A DNA stretch of 64,000 nt from Cyclobacteriaceae bacterium (GTDB lineage: Bacteria > Bacteroidota > Bacteroidia > Cytophagales > Cyclobacteriaceae), in assembly GCA_026003355.1 (NCBI GenBank), contig BPHC01000001.1:186001-250000 (forward strand), in the 5' to 3' direction. How positions within the stretch are numbered: position 1 is the stretch's first letter; each line of letters begins with the position of its first letter. A model generated the notes under the pieces. That model was not told where the DNA came from and did no database searches. It saw nothing but the letters and a program-made list of their open reading frames with translations. This document shows positions 15,543 through 24,468 of the stretch, one piece after another. The position numbers and the translations under genes were made by a program.

Positions 15543-16361
15543 ATGGAAAAGTTTTTGACTTTTTTTGAGCATATGCCCACCTGGCAACGGGGTGCGTGGA
15601 TTTTAATTTGCCTTTCACTATGCTGGGTGCTGGAGGGAAACTTCCCTCTTTTCCGCTTCAATTACCGCAAATGGCGGCATGCCGGCGTTAATTTTGTCTT
15701 TCTGGCAACTACACTGATCATAAATACGCTTTTTGGGATTGCCACCGTTGGCGTTTTTGAATGGATTGGCCGGCAGAAAGTCGGCCTGCGGTATTGGCTT
15801 GACCTGCCCCTGTGGGCTCATCTGATCATTGCCCTGCTGATATTCGAACTCATTGCACAGTATTTTGCCCATTACCTGTTGCACAAATACAAATGGATGT
15901 GGAAGCTGCACATGGTGCACCACAGCGACACGCACCTGGATGCCACCAGCGGCACGCGCCACCATCCCGGCGACTTTGCCATACGCGAAATCTTTGCCCT
16001 TGTTGCGGTGGTGGTTACAGGTTCCCCGCCCGCCTTTTACTTCTTTTACCGCATCTGCACGGTATTTTTTACCTACTTTACCCATGCCAATATTTATCTG
16101 CCAATATGGATCGATAAACCCCTGAGTTACATCTTTATAACCCCTAACGTGCATAAATTCCATCACCACTATGTGCGGCCATGGACCGACAGCAACTTTG
16201 GCAATATGTTTTCGATATGGGACCGGCTGTTCGGCACGTTTGTTTATGACGATCCCCGCAAAATCCGTTACGGCCTGGACGTGCTGGATGACGCCCGGGC
16301 TCAGGATGTGATGTATCAGATGAAAATTCCGTTCGACAAAACCATTAAAACCGATTACTGA
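15543..16361 (+). CDS. Fatty acid hydroxylase / sterol desaturase superfamily membrane protein
   Basis: Membrane di-iron oxygenase family acting on lipids. 272 residues, with hydrophobic helices at about 16-32, 50-72 and 90-108 before the histidine clusters HYLLH (His110, His114), HMVHH (His123, His126, His127) and, after another membrane pair, HKFHHHY at about 203-209. The eight-His pattern of the superfamily is present. The substrate (fatty acid, sphingoid base, carotenoid or sterol-like) cannot be told. It precedes a TetR/AarF pair on the same strand, 51 bp away. Confidence 0.88.
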   Translation: MEKFLTFFEHMPTWQRGAWILICLSLCWVLEGNFPLFRFNYRKWRHAGVNFVFLATTLIINTLFGIATVGVFEWIGRQKVGLRYWLDLPLWAHLIIALLIFELIAQYFAHYLLHKYKWMWKLHMVHHSDTHLDATSGTRHHPGDFAIREIFALVAVVVTGSPPAFYFFYRICTVFFTYFTHANIYLPIWIDKPLSYIFITPNVHKFHHHYVRPWTDSNFGNMFSIWDRLFGTFVYDDPRKIRYGLDVLDDARAQDVMYQMKIPFDKTIKTDY

Positions 16362-16412
16362 CATGGCCCGGCAAACGAAACCTTTTTAATTTCTGATTGT
16401 TTCTGTTGTTGT

Positions 16413-17087
16413 ATGACTGCAACAAAATCGGCACCGCGGGCATCGCGCAAAAGACCGGGCGCACCCGACCTCAAACAGGCCTATATCGACTATGTGCTGG
16501 AAGAAGGCAAACGACCGGCTTCGGTTTACAAATTCTGCAGAGAGCTGGGGTTAAAAGAATCAGACTTCTACACAACAGCCGGTTCGTTCCGTGCCCTGGA
16601 AAATTTAATCTGGAATGATTTTGCAGAGAAAACCATTAACCGCCTTCAGGGCGATGCCGAATATGGGCAGTTTACCGCACGCGAAAAACTTCTTACTTTT
16701 TACTTTGCCCTTTTCGAAGAACTGAAATCCCGCCGCAGTTTTGTGGTGTTTACGCTGCGCCCAACCCTTACGCCCCGTGCGTTGCCCCCGTGCCTCAGGC
16801 TGTTCAGAAAATCTTTTAAAACTTTTATTAACGGCCTCATCAGCCAGGGAAAAGAGCAGGGCGAAATTGCCATGCGTCCTTATGTGGAAAAAACCTACCC
16901 CGAACTGTTCTGGATGCAATTGTCTTTTTTGATGTTGTTCTGGATAAACGATGAGAGCCCCGGCTTTGAACGAACCGATGCGGCCATCGAAAAATCGGTT
17001 AATCTGGCCTTTGAGCTGGTCGGGAAAGGCGCGGTTGATGCCGCGCTGGATTTTGCCCGCTTTGTATTTCAACAGGGTGTTAACTAA
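16413..17087 (+). CDS. TetR-type transcriptional regulator paired with an AarF kinase
   Basis: 224 residues. The N-terminal helix-turn-helix region runs over about residues 18-65 (AYIDYVLEEGKRPASVYKFC ... LKESDFYTTAGSFRALENLIW). A long helical ligand and dimer domain of the TetR_C type follows. It starts with a basic tail (KSAPRASRKRPGAP). The gene ends nine bases before the AarF gene, so the two are one transcription unit; this pairing recurs in Bacteroidota. The target genes are unknown; autoregulation of the pair is a reasonable guess. Confidence 0.75.
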   Translation: MTATKSAPRASRKRPGAPDLKQAYIDYVLEEGKRPASVYKFCRELGLKESDFYTTAGSFRALENLIWNDFAEKTINRLQGDAEYGQFTAREKLLTFYFALFEELKSRRSFVVFTLRPTLTPRALPPCLRLFRKSFKTFINGLISQGKEQGEIAMRPYVEKTYPELFWMQLSFLMLFWINDESPGFERTDAAIEKSVNLAFELVGKGAVDAALDFARFVFQQGVN

Positions 17088-17096
17088 ATAATCCGA

Positions 17097-18434
17097 ATGA
17101 AGGAACACCACAGCATTCCGGTTACACGGGCCCAGCGTGCCGGGAAGTTTATTGTTACGGGCGCCAGAATAGGTACCAACTACCTGAAACACTTCGGAAG
17201 AAAGCTGGTTAATCCGGAAGCCGGGAAAGAACGGCTGCACGAAGACAACGCCCGCGATATTTATAATTCGCTGAGCGAACTGAAAGGCAGCGCCCTTAAG
17301 GTGGCGCAAATGCTCAGCATGGATAAAAATCTGTTGCCCGTAGCCTACCAGCAGAAGTTTGCCATGGCCCAGTACAGCGCTCCGCCTTTATCGTACCCGT
17401 TGGTGGTAAAAACCTTCCGGAGCACGCTGGGAAAAACCCCCGATGAACTGTTCGATTCCTTTACCCGCCGGGCCGTTAATGCCGCCAGCATGGGACAGGT
17501 GCACCAGGCCGTCCGCAACGGGCGCAGGCTGGCTGTTAAGGTTCAGTACCCGGGGGTGGCCGACAGTGTGCGGTCTGACCTGGCCATGGTAAAACCCATT
17601 GCGCTTTCGATGTTTAACCTTAACCCCGCTGAATATGACGAATTTATCCAGGAAGTGGAAAGCCGCATGTTGGAAGAAACCGACTATGTACTGGAACTAG
17701 AGCGCTCGGTAGCACTATCAAAGGCATGCGCACATATCCCTAACCTGGTGTTTCCGGAATATTACCCCCACCTGTCGTCTTCGCGTATCCTTACCATGGA
17801 TTGGCTGGAAGGTAAGCCCCTGGGCGAAGTCCTCAAAAAAGGTACATCTTTCAGCACTGCACAGCAAATCGGTCAGGCCATGTGGGACTTTTATCACCAC
17901 CAGATGCACGTGCTCCGCTCCGTACATGCTGACCCGCATCCCGGCAATTTTATACTGACTGATGACGGCCGCCTGGGTATAATTGACTTTGGATGTGTGA
18001 AAGTTATTCCCGATGATTTTTACAGCGTATATTTTCAACTGCTCGACAGCAGCCTGCTGCACGATGAACCCAGGAGAGATGCCGTGTTCAGAAAGCTAAG
18101 GTTTGTTTATGACGATGATACATCCCGGGAAGTAAAATTCTTCACCGGCCTGTTCAGTGAACTGGTGGATTTGCTGGCCCGTCCGTTCCGGAATGATACA
18201 TTCAATTTTGCCGAACAGGCCTACTTCCAGTCGCTGTTTGCCCTGGGCGAACGGCTGGCCGGCATGAAAGAACTCAGGCAAAGCAAAAAAGCGCGTGGCG
18301 TGCGCGATGCCCTCTACATAAACCGCACCTACTTTGGGCTGTACAACATACTGCACGATCTGAAAGCAGAGGTAAAAACCCATGCGCAGCACATTCCGGC
18401 ATTGAACAAAACGGCCCTGAAGAGAGCAGGTTAA
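17097..18434 (+). CDS. AarF/ABC1/UbiB family atypical kinase
   Basis: 445 residues. Signatures: a KxGQ-like motif written as LKVAQMLSMD (Ala in place of the usual Gly), the Ala-rich nucleotide loop NAASMGQVHQA, the lysine motif LAVKVQYPGV, the catalytic segment HADPHPGNFIL and the metal loop GIIDFGCVK. Members support quinone biosynthesis or lipid homeostasis as protein-kinase-like ATPases; here the quinone would be menaquinone, by inference. No terminal membrane anchor of the proteobacterial UbiB type is obvious. Confidence 0.9.
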   Translation: MKEHHSIPVTRAQRAGKFIVTGARIGTNYLKHFGRKLVNPEAGKERLHEDNARDIYNSLSELKGSALKVAQMLSMDKNLLPVAYQQKFAMAQYSAPPLSYPLVVKTFRSTLGKTPDELFDSFTRRAVNAASMGQVHQAVRNGRRLAVKVQYPGVADSVRSDLAMVKPIALSMFNLNPAEYDEFIQEVESRMLEETDYVLELERSVALSKACAHIPNLVFPEYYPHLSSSRILTMDWLEGKPLGEVLKKGTSFSTAQQIGQAMWDFYHHQMHVLRSVHADPHPGNFILTDDGRLGIIDFGCVKVIPDDFYSVYFQLLDSSLLHDEPRRDAVFRKLRFVYDDDTSREVKFFTGLFSELVDLLARPFRNDTFNFAEQAYFQSLFALGERLAGMKELRQSKKARGVRDALYINRTYFGLYNILHDLKAEVKTHAQHIPALNKTALKRAG

Positions 18435-18479
18435 AAAAGCCTGGATACGGGTTGACTGGCGCTGTCCTTTGTATCACTT

Positions 18480-19769
18480 TTGCGCGTGTTTTCAGCTTTC
18501 AATCAGGTACTGGATTACCTTTACAGCACGCTACCCATGTATCAGCGCATCGGGGCTGCGGCTTTCAAGAAAGATCTCACCAATACCCTGGCCCTGTGTG
18601 CAGAATTAGGAAATCCCCACCTTGCATTCAGGTCGGTGCATGTGGCCGGCACCAACGGCAAGGGCTCAACTGCACACATGCTGGCGGCCATATTGCAGGA
18701 AGCCGGATATAAAACCGGACTGTACACATCGCCCCACCTCAGGTCGTTTACCGAGCGCATCAGGATAAATGGCACAGAAATAAGCCCAATGTTCGTAACC
18801 GACTGGGTAAACCGGATGAAGCCCGCGCTCGATCGCATACGCCCTTCTTTTTTTGAAACGACCGTGGCCCTGGCGTACGACTACTTTGCCTGCCACCAGG
18901 TTAACGTAGCCGTGGTAGAAGTGGGGCTGGGCGGAAGGCTCGACTCAACCAACGTCATTACTCCGCTGGTATCGGTCATTACCAATATTTCGTTCGACCA
19001 CATGGATATGCTGGGCGATACGCTGGAAAAAATTGCCTTCGAAAAAGCAGGAATCATAAAACCGGGTGTACCCGCTGTGGTTGGTGCAAGAAATCCGGAA
19101 ACCGATCCGGTCTTTACCGCCAGAGCTGCGGCCATGCAGGCCCCTGTTTACTTTGCCGAAGATGAATTTCACGTTGAAGGCACCACCGATAATCTTACGG
19201 TGTTCCGGGGCCATGAGCCGGTGTTGCGCAATCTTAACCTTTCACTTAAAGGTGATTATCAGAAAAAGAATCTCCCCGCTGTTTTTAAGACTGTTGAACT
19301 GCTTCGCCATAAGCATTTCGAACTTCCGGATACGGCAGTGCAACGGGGTCTTGAGCACACCGTAGCCCTTACCGGCCTTAAAGGGCGCTGGCAGGTTATC
19401 GGATATAACCCCCTTACAGTCTGTGATGTGGCCCATAATGAAGGAGGGATAAAAGAAGTGCTGAAACTCATAGCCCGCCAGCCTCGCAACAGGCTATTTA
19501 TGGTAATGGGCATGGTTGCCGATAAAGACCACGACAGCATATTGCGGCTGTTGCCCCGCGATGCCCATTATATTTTTTGCCAGGCGGGCATTCCAAGGGC
19601 GCTGCCGGCTGCCCGGCTTGCCGAAAAAGCCATGGCCTTCGGGCTGGCTGGCGAAACAGAACCCAACGTAAACAAAGCCCTGCAACGGGCCAGGCAACTG
19701 GCGGGCCCCGATGATTTTATTTTTGTAGGGGGCAGTACGTTTGTTGTAGCCGAACTGGATGAACTGTAA
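18480..19769 (+). CDS. folC: Dihydrofolate synthase / folylpolyglutamate synthase
   Basis: Mur-ligase-family enzyme that adds glutamate to dihydropteroate and folates. 429 residues with the P-loop HVAGTNGKGSTAHML, the LYTSPHL loop, the VEVGLGGRLDSTN segment and the domain-joining CDVAHNEGG motif. No ATG fits the N-terminus: TTG 18480 or GTG 18486 both lead into VFSAFNQVLDYLYSTLPMYQ, which is the conserved beginning. A TTTG-containing -7-like sequence lies just upstream, hinting at a very short leader. trmB follows after two bases. Confidence 0.94.
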   Translation: MRVFSAFNQVLDYLYSTLPMYQRIGAAAFKKDLTNTLALCAELGNPHLAFRSVHVAGTNGKGSTAHMLAAILQEAGYKTGLYTSPHLRSFTERIRINGTEISPMFVTDWVNRMKPALDRIRPSFFETTVALAYDYFACHQVNVAVVEVGLGGRLDSTNVITPLVSVITNISFDHMDMLGDTLEKIAFEKAGIIKPGVPAVVGARNPETDPVFTARAAAMQAPVYFAEDEFHVEGTTDNLTVFRGHEPVLRNLNLSLKGDYQKKNLPAVFKTVELLRHKHFELPDTAVQRGLEHTVALTGLKGRWQVIGYNPLTVCDVAHNEGGIKEVLKLIARQPRNRLFMVMGMVADKDHDSILRLLPRDAHYIFCQAGIPRALPAARLAEKAMAFGLAGETEPNVNKALQRARQLAGPDDFIFVGGSTFVVAELDEL

Positions 19770-19771
19770 TC

Positions 19772-20425
19772 ATGAAAAAAAAGCAGGAACGATTTCGCAT
19801 TATTGAAGAACGTGCCAATGTGGTGGAGCCCAGCAAACCCATTTACCACACCATTAGAGGAAACTGGAACAGTTTTTTTGGAAACAACAACCCCATAACC
19901 ATTGAGCTGGCCTGTGGCCGGGGTGAATACACCGTTAACCTGGCCCGCATGTTTCCGCAGCGCAACTATGTGGGCGTTGACATAAAAGGCGAACGGATAT
20001 GGAAAGGCAGCACCTGGGCGCTTGAACAAAACCTTACCAACGCGGCTTTTCTTCGCACCCACATTCTTTCCATTGAAAATTTTTTTGCTCCCGGCGAGGT
20101 AGATGAGATATGGCTCACCTTTCCGGATCCGCGCCCGCGGAAACGCGATATAAAACGAAGGCTTACCAGTCCGCGCTTTATGCAGTTTTACCGCAACCTC
20201 ATCAGGCCTGGCGGTTATGTGCGCCTTAAAACCGATAATACGGTGTTGTTTGAATACACCCTGGAAGAGGTGAGCCGGCGCACCGATGTACTGGACCTTG
20301 CCTGGACCCGCGATTTGTATGCCTCTGACCTGCGGCCCGAGTGCTTTGACATCAAAACCCGTTATGAAGAGGAATTTGCCGCCCAGGGCGAAACCATAAA
20401 ATACCTCCGGTTCAGGTTTGCTTAA
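19772..20425 (+). CDS. trmB: tRNA (guanine-N7-)-methyltransferase
   Basis: Methylates G46 in tRNA variable loops using S-adenosylmethionine. 217 residues with the SAM-binding motif ELACGRGEYTVNLA (about 46-59), the NYVGVDIKG strand, the catalytic WLTFPDPRPRKRDIKRRL segment and the C-terminal block around YASDLRPECFDIKTRYE. It is coupled to folC (2-base gap), and its stop codon overlaps that of the convergent MFS gene in a shared TTAA. Confidence 0.95.
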   Translation: MKKKQERFRIIEERANVVEPSKPIYHTIRGNWNSFFGNNNPITIELACGRGEYTVNLARMFPQRNYVGVDIKGERIWKGSTWALEQNLTNAAFLRTHILSIENFFAPGEVDEIWLTFPDPRPRKRDIKRRLTSPRFMQFYRNLIRPGGYVRLKTDNTVLFEYTLEEVSRRTDVLDLAWTRDLYASDLRPECFDIKTRYEEEFAAQGETIKYLRFRFA

Positions 20426-21660
20426 TGGTCTTTTTCATTGAACAACAAACCAAAAACAGCCAGCACGGCCAGCGCAAAGCCGGCAGGCAGCCACCAAAAC
20501 GACTGCCATTGCTGCGCGGTAAGCGCTTCGGCACCCTGTAAAAATCCGTTGTAGGTCATGCCGGCAATTTGCGCACCGATTAACATTCCCAGGCCGTAGG
20601 TTACCAGCACCAGAAATCCCTGTGCCTGCCCGCGGATTTTTTCGTTCGATTTCTTATCAACATAAATCTGGCCGGTAACGAAAAAGAAATCATAACAAAT
20701 GCCGTGCAGGGCAATGCCGGTAATGATCATCCAGGTAACGCTGCCGGGGGCGCCAGCGGCAAACAGGGCGTAGCGAACCACCCATGCAAGCATGCCCAGC
20801 AACAGCATTTTCTTCACACCAAGGCGTGCAAAGAATAGGGGCATAAGCAGCATGAACACCACTTCACTCATTTGCCCGAGCGTCTGTGTGCCGGCAATGT
20901 TTTCAAAACCAGAGGCTTTAAGGTAAAGCTGGGTAAAGTTGTAATAGGCCGCCAGCGGGATGCAGATTAAAAAAGAGCAAATAAGAAACACGTAAAAAGG
21001 CCGGCTGCCTAAAGTCTGCAGGGCATCCAGTCCGGCAATGCTGCGCATCGAAACCTTTTCACCGGCGCCCTTGGGCGGAGTATGAGGCAGCGAAAAACTA
21101 AACATACCCAGCAGCAGAGAGGCTGCACCGGCTGTGTATAGGGGCAGGGGCGTTGACTCGGCCATGCGGCCGGTAATCTTTCCCAGCACAAAACTTATAA
21201 ACAGTCCGGCTACAATCCAGCCAATGGTGCCAAAAACTCTGATTACCGGAAACTGCTTTTCCTGATTTTCAATATGATGAAAAGCCAGCGAGTTGGCAAG
21301 CCCCAGGGTGGGCATATAACACAGGTTATACGCCAGAAGCAGCAAAATGAATAAGGCAGGCGAGTGGCTAACCTGCGGGGTGGTAAACAAAATCACACCT
21401 CCGGCCAGGTGAAGAACACCCAGCACCTTTTCCGTGGCAAAATACCGGTCGGCTATAAGCCCCAGAAAAAAGGGAGCCAAAATAGCTGCTATGGGATTAA
21501 CCGTGTAGGGCCAGTGTGTAAGGTCTTTCATGCCCAGTTCAGTCATGTATACGGCAATGCTGGTATACCATGCACCCCAGATAAAAAACTGAAGGAACAT
21601 CATGGCACTAAGCCGGAACAACAGGTTGGAAGCAAAGGTCATACAGGTTTGGTTTATCAT
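20422..21660 (-). CDS. MFS nucleoside/sugar permease (NupG-like)
   Basis: Inner-membrane proton symporter of the nucleoside:H+ symporter group of the major facilitator superfamily. 412 residues with about twelve hydrophobic helices; family-like segments include FFIWGAWYTSIAVYM, PFFLGLIADRYFATEKVL and GICYDFFFVTGQIYVDKK. In Bacteroidota, NupG-like permeases often accompany Gfo/Idh/MocA dehydrogenases and TIM-barrel isomerases, as here across a divergent promoter, so the substrate may be a sugar or cyclitol rather than a nucleoside. ATG 21660 could be replaced by ATG 21642. Confidence 0.88.
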   Translation of the reverse strand: MINQTCMTFASNLLFRLSAMMFLQFFIWGAWYTSIAVYMTELGMKDLTHWPYTVNPIAAILAPFFLGLIADRYFATEKVLGVLHLAGGVILFTTPQVSHSPALFILLLLAYNLCYMPTLGLANSLAFHHIENQEKQFPVIRVFGTIGWIVAGLFISFVLGKITGRMAESTPLPLYTAGAASLLLGMFSFSLPHTPPKGAGEKVSMRSIAGLDALQTLGSRPFYVFLICSFLICIPLAAYYNFTQLYLKASGFENIAGTQTLGQMSEVVFMLLMPLFFARLGVKKMLLLGMLAWVVRYALFAAGAPGSVTWMIITGIALHGICYDFFFVTGQIYVDKKSNEKIRGQAQGFLVLVTYGLGMLIGAQIAGMTYNGFLQGAEALTAQQWQSFWWLPAGFALAVLAVFGLLFNEKDH

Positions 21661-21703
21661 CGAAAATATGGCGCGATTTTACCGTTTATACAAACTCCTT
21701 TTT

Positions 21704-21719
21704 ACGAAAACGTTTGCAA
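21704..21719. promoter_or_regulatory. Candidate LacI-family operator in the divergent spacer
   Basis: ACGAAAACGTTTGCAA is nearly palindromic around a central CG and matches the LacI/GalR/CcpA site pattern (WTGNAANCGNWNNCAW) at all but one fixed position. It lies in the 134-bp spacer between the permease start (21660) and the dehydrogenase start (21795), where it could control both directions. No LacI-type regulator is encoded in this window. Confidence 0.5.
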
Positions 21720-21794
21720 AAAATTTCTCCCGCTTAAAGCGGCATTCTTTTTACTAAATTCGAACCTCTTGTTTTTAATGGTGAACTTTTAGGC

Positions 21795-22952
21795 ATGAAA
21801 AGAAAACTCAGAATGGGCATGGTGGGCGGCAGCACCGATGCCTTTATTGGTGCCGTGCACCGCAGGGTTGCCGCGCTTGACGGCTACATCGAACTGGTAT
21901 GCGGGGCCTTTAGCAGCAACCCGCAGAAAAGTAAAGCCACAGGAAAAAGCCTGTTCCTGCCCCCCGACCGCGTATATGGCAGCTATGAAGAAATGATAGA
22001 ACGCGAAAAAGAACTGCCGGAAGGAGAACGCATGGACTTCGTCTCCATTGTTACGCCCAACCACCTGCATTTTGCTCCGGCCAGGCTTGCCTTGGAAAAC
22101 GGCTTTCATGTTATTCTCGACAAGCCCATGACGCTCTCGCTGGCCGAAGCAAAGACACTTAAAAAAATAGCCGACCGCTCGGGCCTGGTGTTTGCGCTTA
22201 CCCACACTTACACAGGGTATCCCATGGTTAAAGAGGCCCGCAGGCTGGTGGCTAAAGGCACCCTCGGCGTTGTTCGCAAAATATATGTGGAATACACCCA
22301 GGGATGGCTGGCCCAACCGCTGGAACGCACCGGCCAAAAACAAGCCTCCTGGCGAAGCGACCCCAAATTTTCGGGCCTGGGTGGCGCCATTGCCGATATC
22401 GGAACGCACGCGGCCAACCTGGCTGAGTACATCGGTGGAAATCCCATTACCGAACTCTGTGCCGACCTGCAGGCTGTGGTGCAGGGCCGTGTGCTCGATG
22501 ACGATGCTACCATGTTTTTACGGTTTGAGGGCGGAGCAACCGGCCTGCTGGTAGCCACGCAGGTGGCGGCAGGCGAGGAGAACAACCTGTTTATTCGCGT
22601 ATATGGCGAAAAAGGCGGGCTGGAGTGGCGGCAGGAAGAACCCAACACATTAATTTTAAAGTGGCCCGACAAACCCCGCCAGATTTTGCGCACCGGTCTG
22701 CCCTATGTAGGCAACGAAGCCGCGGGCGCCACACGCGTACCTTCCGGGCATCCCGAAGGATACCTCGAGGCTTTTGCCAATATTTACGTGGCCTTTGCCC
22801 GGGCCGTAGCCGACCACCAGCGTGGAAAAAAAATTGTCCCGCAGCACTACGGCTTTCCCGATGTAAATGATGGCGTGCGGGGCATGGCCTTTATTGAAGC
22901 GGCTGTAAAATCTTCGGCCCAAAAACAAAAGTGGATACGCATAACCGTTTAA
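21795..22952 (+). CDS. Gfo/Idh/MocA family oxidoreductase
   Basis: NAD(P)-dependent dehydrogenase of sugars, cyclitols or their derivatives. 385 residues. The N-terminal Rossmann fold starts RMGMVGGSTDAFIGAVHRR; the catalytic Lys motif is LDKPMTLSLAEAK (the EKP position); the substrate-side block is GGAIADIGTHAANLAEYI. The lengthened N-terminus with GAVHR is typical of a Bacteroidota subgroup. It is the first gene of a plus-strand run with two TIM-barrel proteins and a cytochrome c; a short 15-bp gap leads to the next gene. Confidence 0.92.
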   Translation: MKRKLRMGMVGGSTDAFIGAVHRRVAALDGYIELVCGAFSSNPQKSKATGKSLFLPPDRVYGSYEEMIEREKELPEGERMDFVSIVTPNHLHFAPARLALENGFHVILDKPMTLSLAEAKTLKKIADRSGLVFALTHTYTGYPMVKEARRLVAKGTLGVVRKIYVEYTQGWLAQPLERTGQKQASWRSDPKFSGLGGAIADIGTHAANLAEYIGGNPITELCADLQAVVQGRVLDDDATMFLRFEGGATGLLVATQVAAGEENNLFIRVYGEKGGLEWRQEEPNTLILKWPDKPRQILRTGLPYVGNEAAGATRVPSGHPEGYLEAFANIYVAFARAVADHQRGKKIVPQHYGFPDVNDGVRGMAFIEAAVKSSAQKQKWIRITV

Positions 22953-22967
22953 ACCAACTGCTTTGTC

Positions 22968-24020
22968 ATGACAACTATTAAAGGTCCCGGTTTGTTTCTT
23001 GCCCAGTTTATGGGCGATAAGCCACCATTCAACACCATGGAATCTATCTGCAAATGGGCGGCCTCACTGGGCTTTGCAGGGGTGCAGATACCTACCGTTG
23101 ACCCACGGTGCATCGACCTGAAAAAGGTTGCCGAAAGCAAAGACTATGCGGATGAGTTCAAGGAAACCATCCGCAGTTATGGGGTAGAAATAACCGAGCT
23201 GTCAACCCACCTTCAGGGACAACTCGTGGCTGTGCACCCGGCCTATGATGTTCTGTTCGACAGTTTTGCACCTCCCCGGTTTCGCAACAACCCCGGAGCC
23301 CGCCAGGAGTGGGCGGTCGAACAGCTTAAGCTTGCCGCCAAAGCCAGCCGCAATCTGGGAATTGATGTTTGCGTAACCTTTAGCGGCGCGCTGGCATGGC
23401 CGTACGTTTATCCCTGGCCCCAGCGGTCAAAAGGCTTGGTTGATGATGCCTTTAAAGAACTGGCCAAACGCTGGCTGCCCATTTTGAATGTTTTTGACGA
23501 ACAGGGTGTTGATTTGTGCTATGAAGTACACGCTGGCGAAGACCTGCACGATGGCATAACCTTTGAACGCTTCTGGGAAGCCACCGGTAAACACCCGCGT
23601 GTTAACCTGCTGTACGACCCAAGCCACTTTATCCTTCAGCAACTGGATTACATTGCGTATATTGACCACTACCACAGTTTTATAAAAATGTTTCATGTTA
23701 AAGATGCCGAATACCACCCCACCGGTAAATGCGGCGTGTACGGAGGCTACCTCGACTGGAGCGAACGCCCCGGCAGGTTCCGGTCGCTGGGCGACGGGCA
23801 GGTAGACTTTAAGCGCATCTTTTCGAAACTGGCCTATTACAACTATCCCGGATGGGCTGTGCTGGAATGGGAGTGCGTGCTCAAACACCCCGAACAGGGC
23901 GCGGCCGAAGGAGCCCGCTTTATTAAAGAACATATTATACGCGTAACCGACAAAGCCTTTGATGACTTTGCCTCTGCCAAAACCGATACCGAAATGAACC
24001 GAAAAATACTGGGAATATGA
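22968..24020 (+). CDS. Sugar phosphate isomerase/epimerase family TIM-barrel protein
   Basis: 350 residues of the xylose isomerase-like / AP endonuclease 2 superfamily, probably acting on the product of the dehydrogenase upstream. Expected metal ligands are visible: Glu in LCYEVHAGED, Asp and His in LLYDPSHF, His in KMFHVKDAE and Glu in AVLEWECVL. In IolE-type and 3-keto-glycoside pathways such barrels dehydrate, isomerise or split the oxidised sugar. Its stop codon overlaps the cytochrome start (ATGA). Confidence 0.88.
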   Translation: MTTIKGPGLFLAQFMGDKPPFNTMESICKWAASLGFAGVQIPTVDPRCIDLKKVAESKDYADEFKETIRSYGVEITELSTHLQGQLVAVHPAYDVLFDSFAPPRFRNNPGARQEWAVEQLKLAAKASRNLGIDVCVTFSGALAWPYVYPWPQRSKGLVDDAFKELAKRWLPILNVFDEQGVDLCYEVHAGEDLHDGITFERFWEATGKHPRVNLLYDPSHFILQQLDYIAYIDHYHSFIKMFHVKDAEYHPTGKCGVYGGYLDWSERPGRFRSLGDGQVDFKRIFSKLAYYNYPGWAVLEWECVLKHPEQGAAEGARFIKEHIIRVTDKAFDDFASAKTDTEMNRKILGI

Positions 24021-24370
24021 TTCAACACCGTAAATTTATGGCCGCCCTGCTGTGCCTTGCGCTGGCAGCCTGCGGAAAAAAGATTGACAGCGAGTCGCAA
24101 ATCCGCGAGGGCGAAATTCTGGTCAGAGCCAGCGACTGCAACACCTGCCACCACGTAACCAACAAAATCATTGGTCCATCGCATACCGATGTAGCCAAAA
24201 AGTACGAGTTTACCCGCGCCAACGTGCAACTGCTGGCTAAAAGAATTATTCAGGGAAGCTCGGGCGTGTGGGGAGAGGTGCCCATGACAGCCCATCCGGA
24301 CCTGACTGCGGAAGATGCAGAGAAAATGGCCCGCTACGTGCTTTCGCTTGACGGAGAGAAAGAAAAATAA
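24017..24370 (+). CDS. c-type cytochrome lipoprotein
   Basis: 117 residues. Lipoprotein signal peptide with lipobox LALAAC (Cys at residue 19), then a single haem c motif CNTCH and a later Met in EVPMTAHPDL as the likely sixth ligand. A C-terminal helix DAEKMARYVLSL is typical of small class I cytochromes. It is translationally coupled to the TIM-barrel gene by ATGA. In this place it probably takes electrons from a periplasmic sugar oxidation step, although no GMC-type dehydrogenase is encoded here. Confidence 0.9.
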   Translation: MIQHRKFMAALLCLALAACGKKIDSESQIREGEILVRASDCNTCHHVTNKIIGPSHTDVAKKYEFTRANVQLLAKRIIQGSSGVWGEVPMTAHPDLTAEDAEKMARYVLSLDGEKEK

Positions 24371-24468
24371 CGCCCTGTAACCCTTCAGGCAGGCTGGATA
24401 TCACCCTGTTCGGTTACAAATGAAGCCGAAGCCTAATACCGCATACAAACCGCTAAACCCCAACACCA

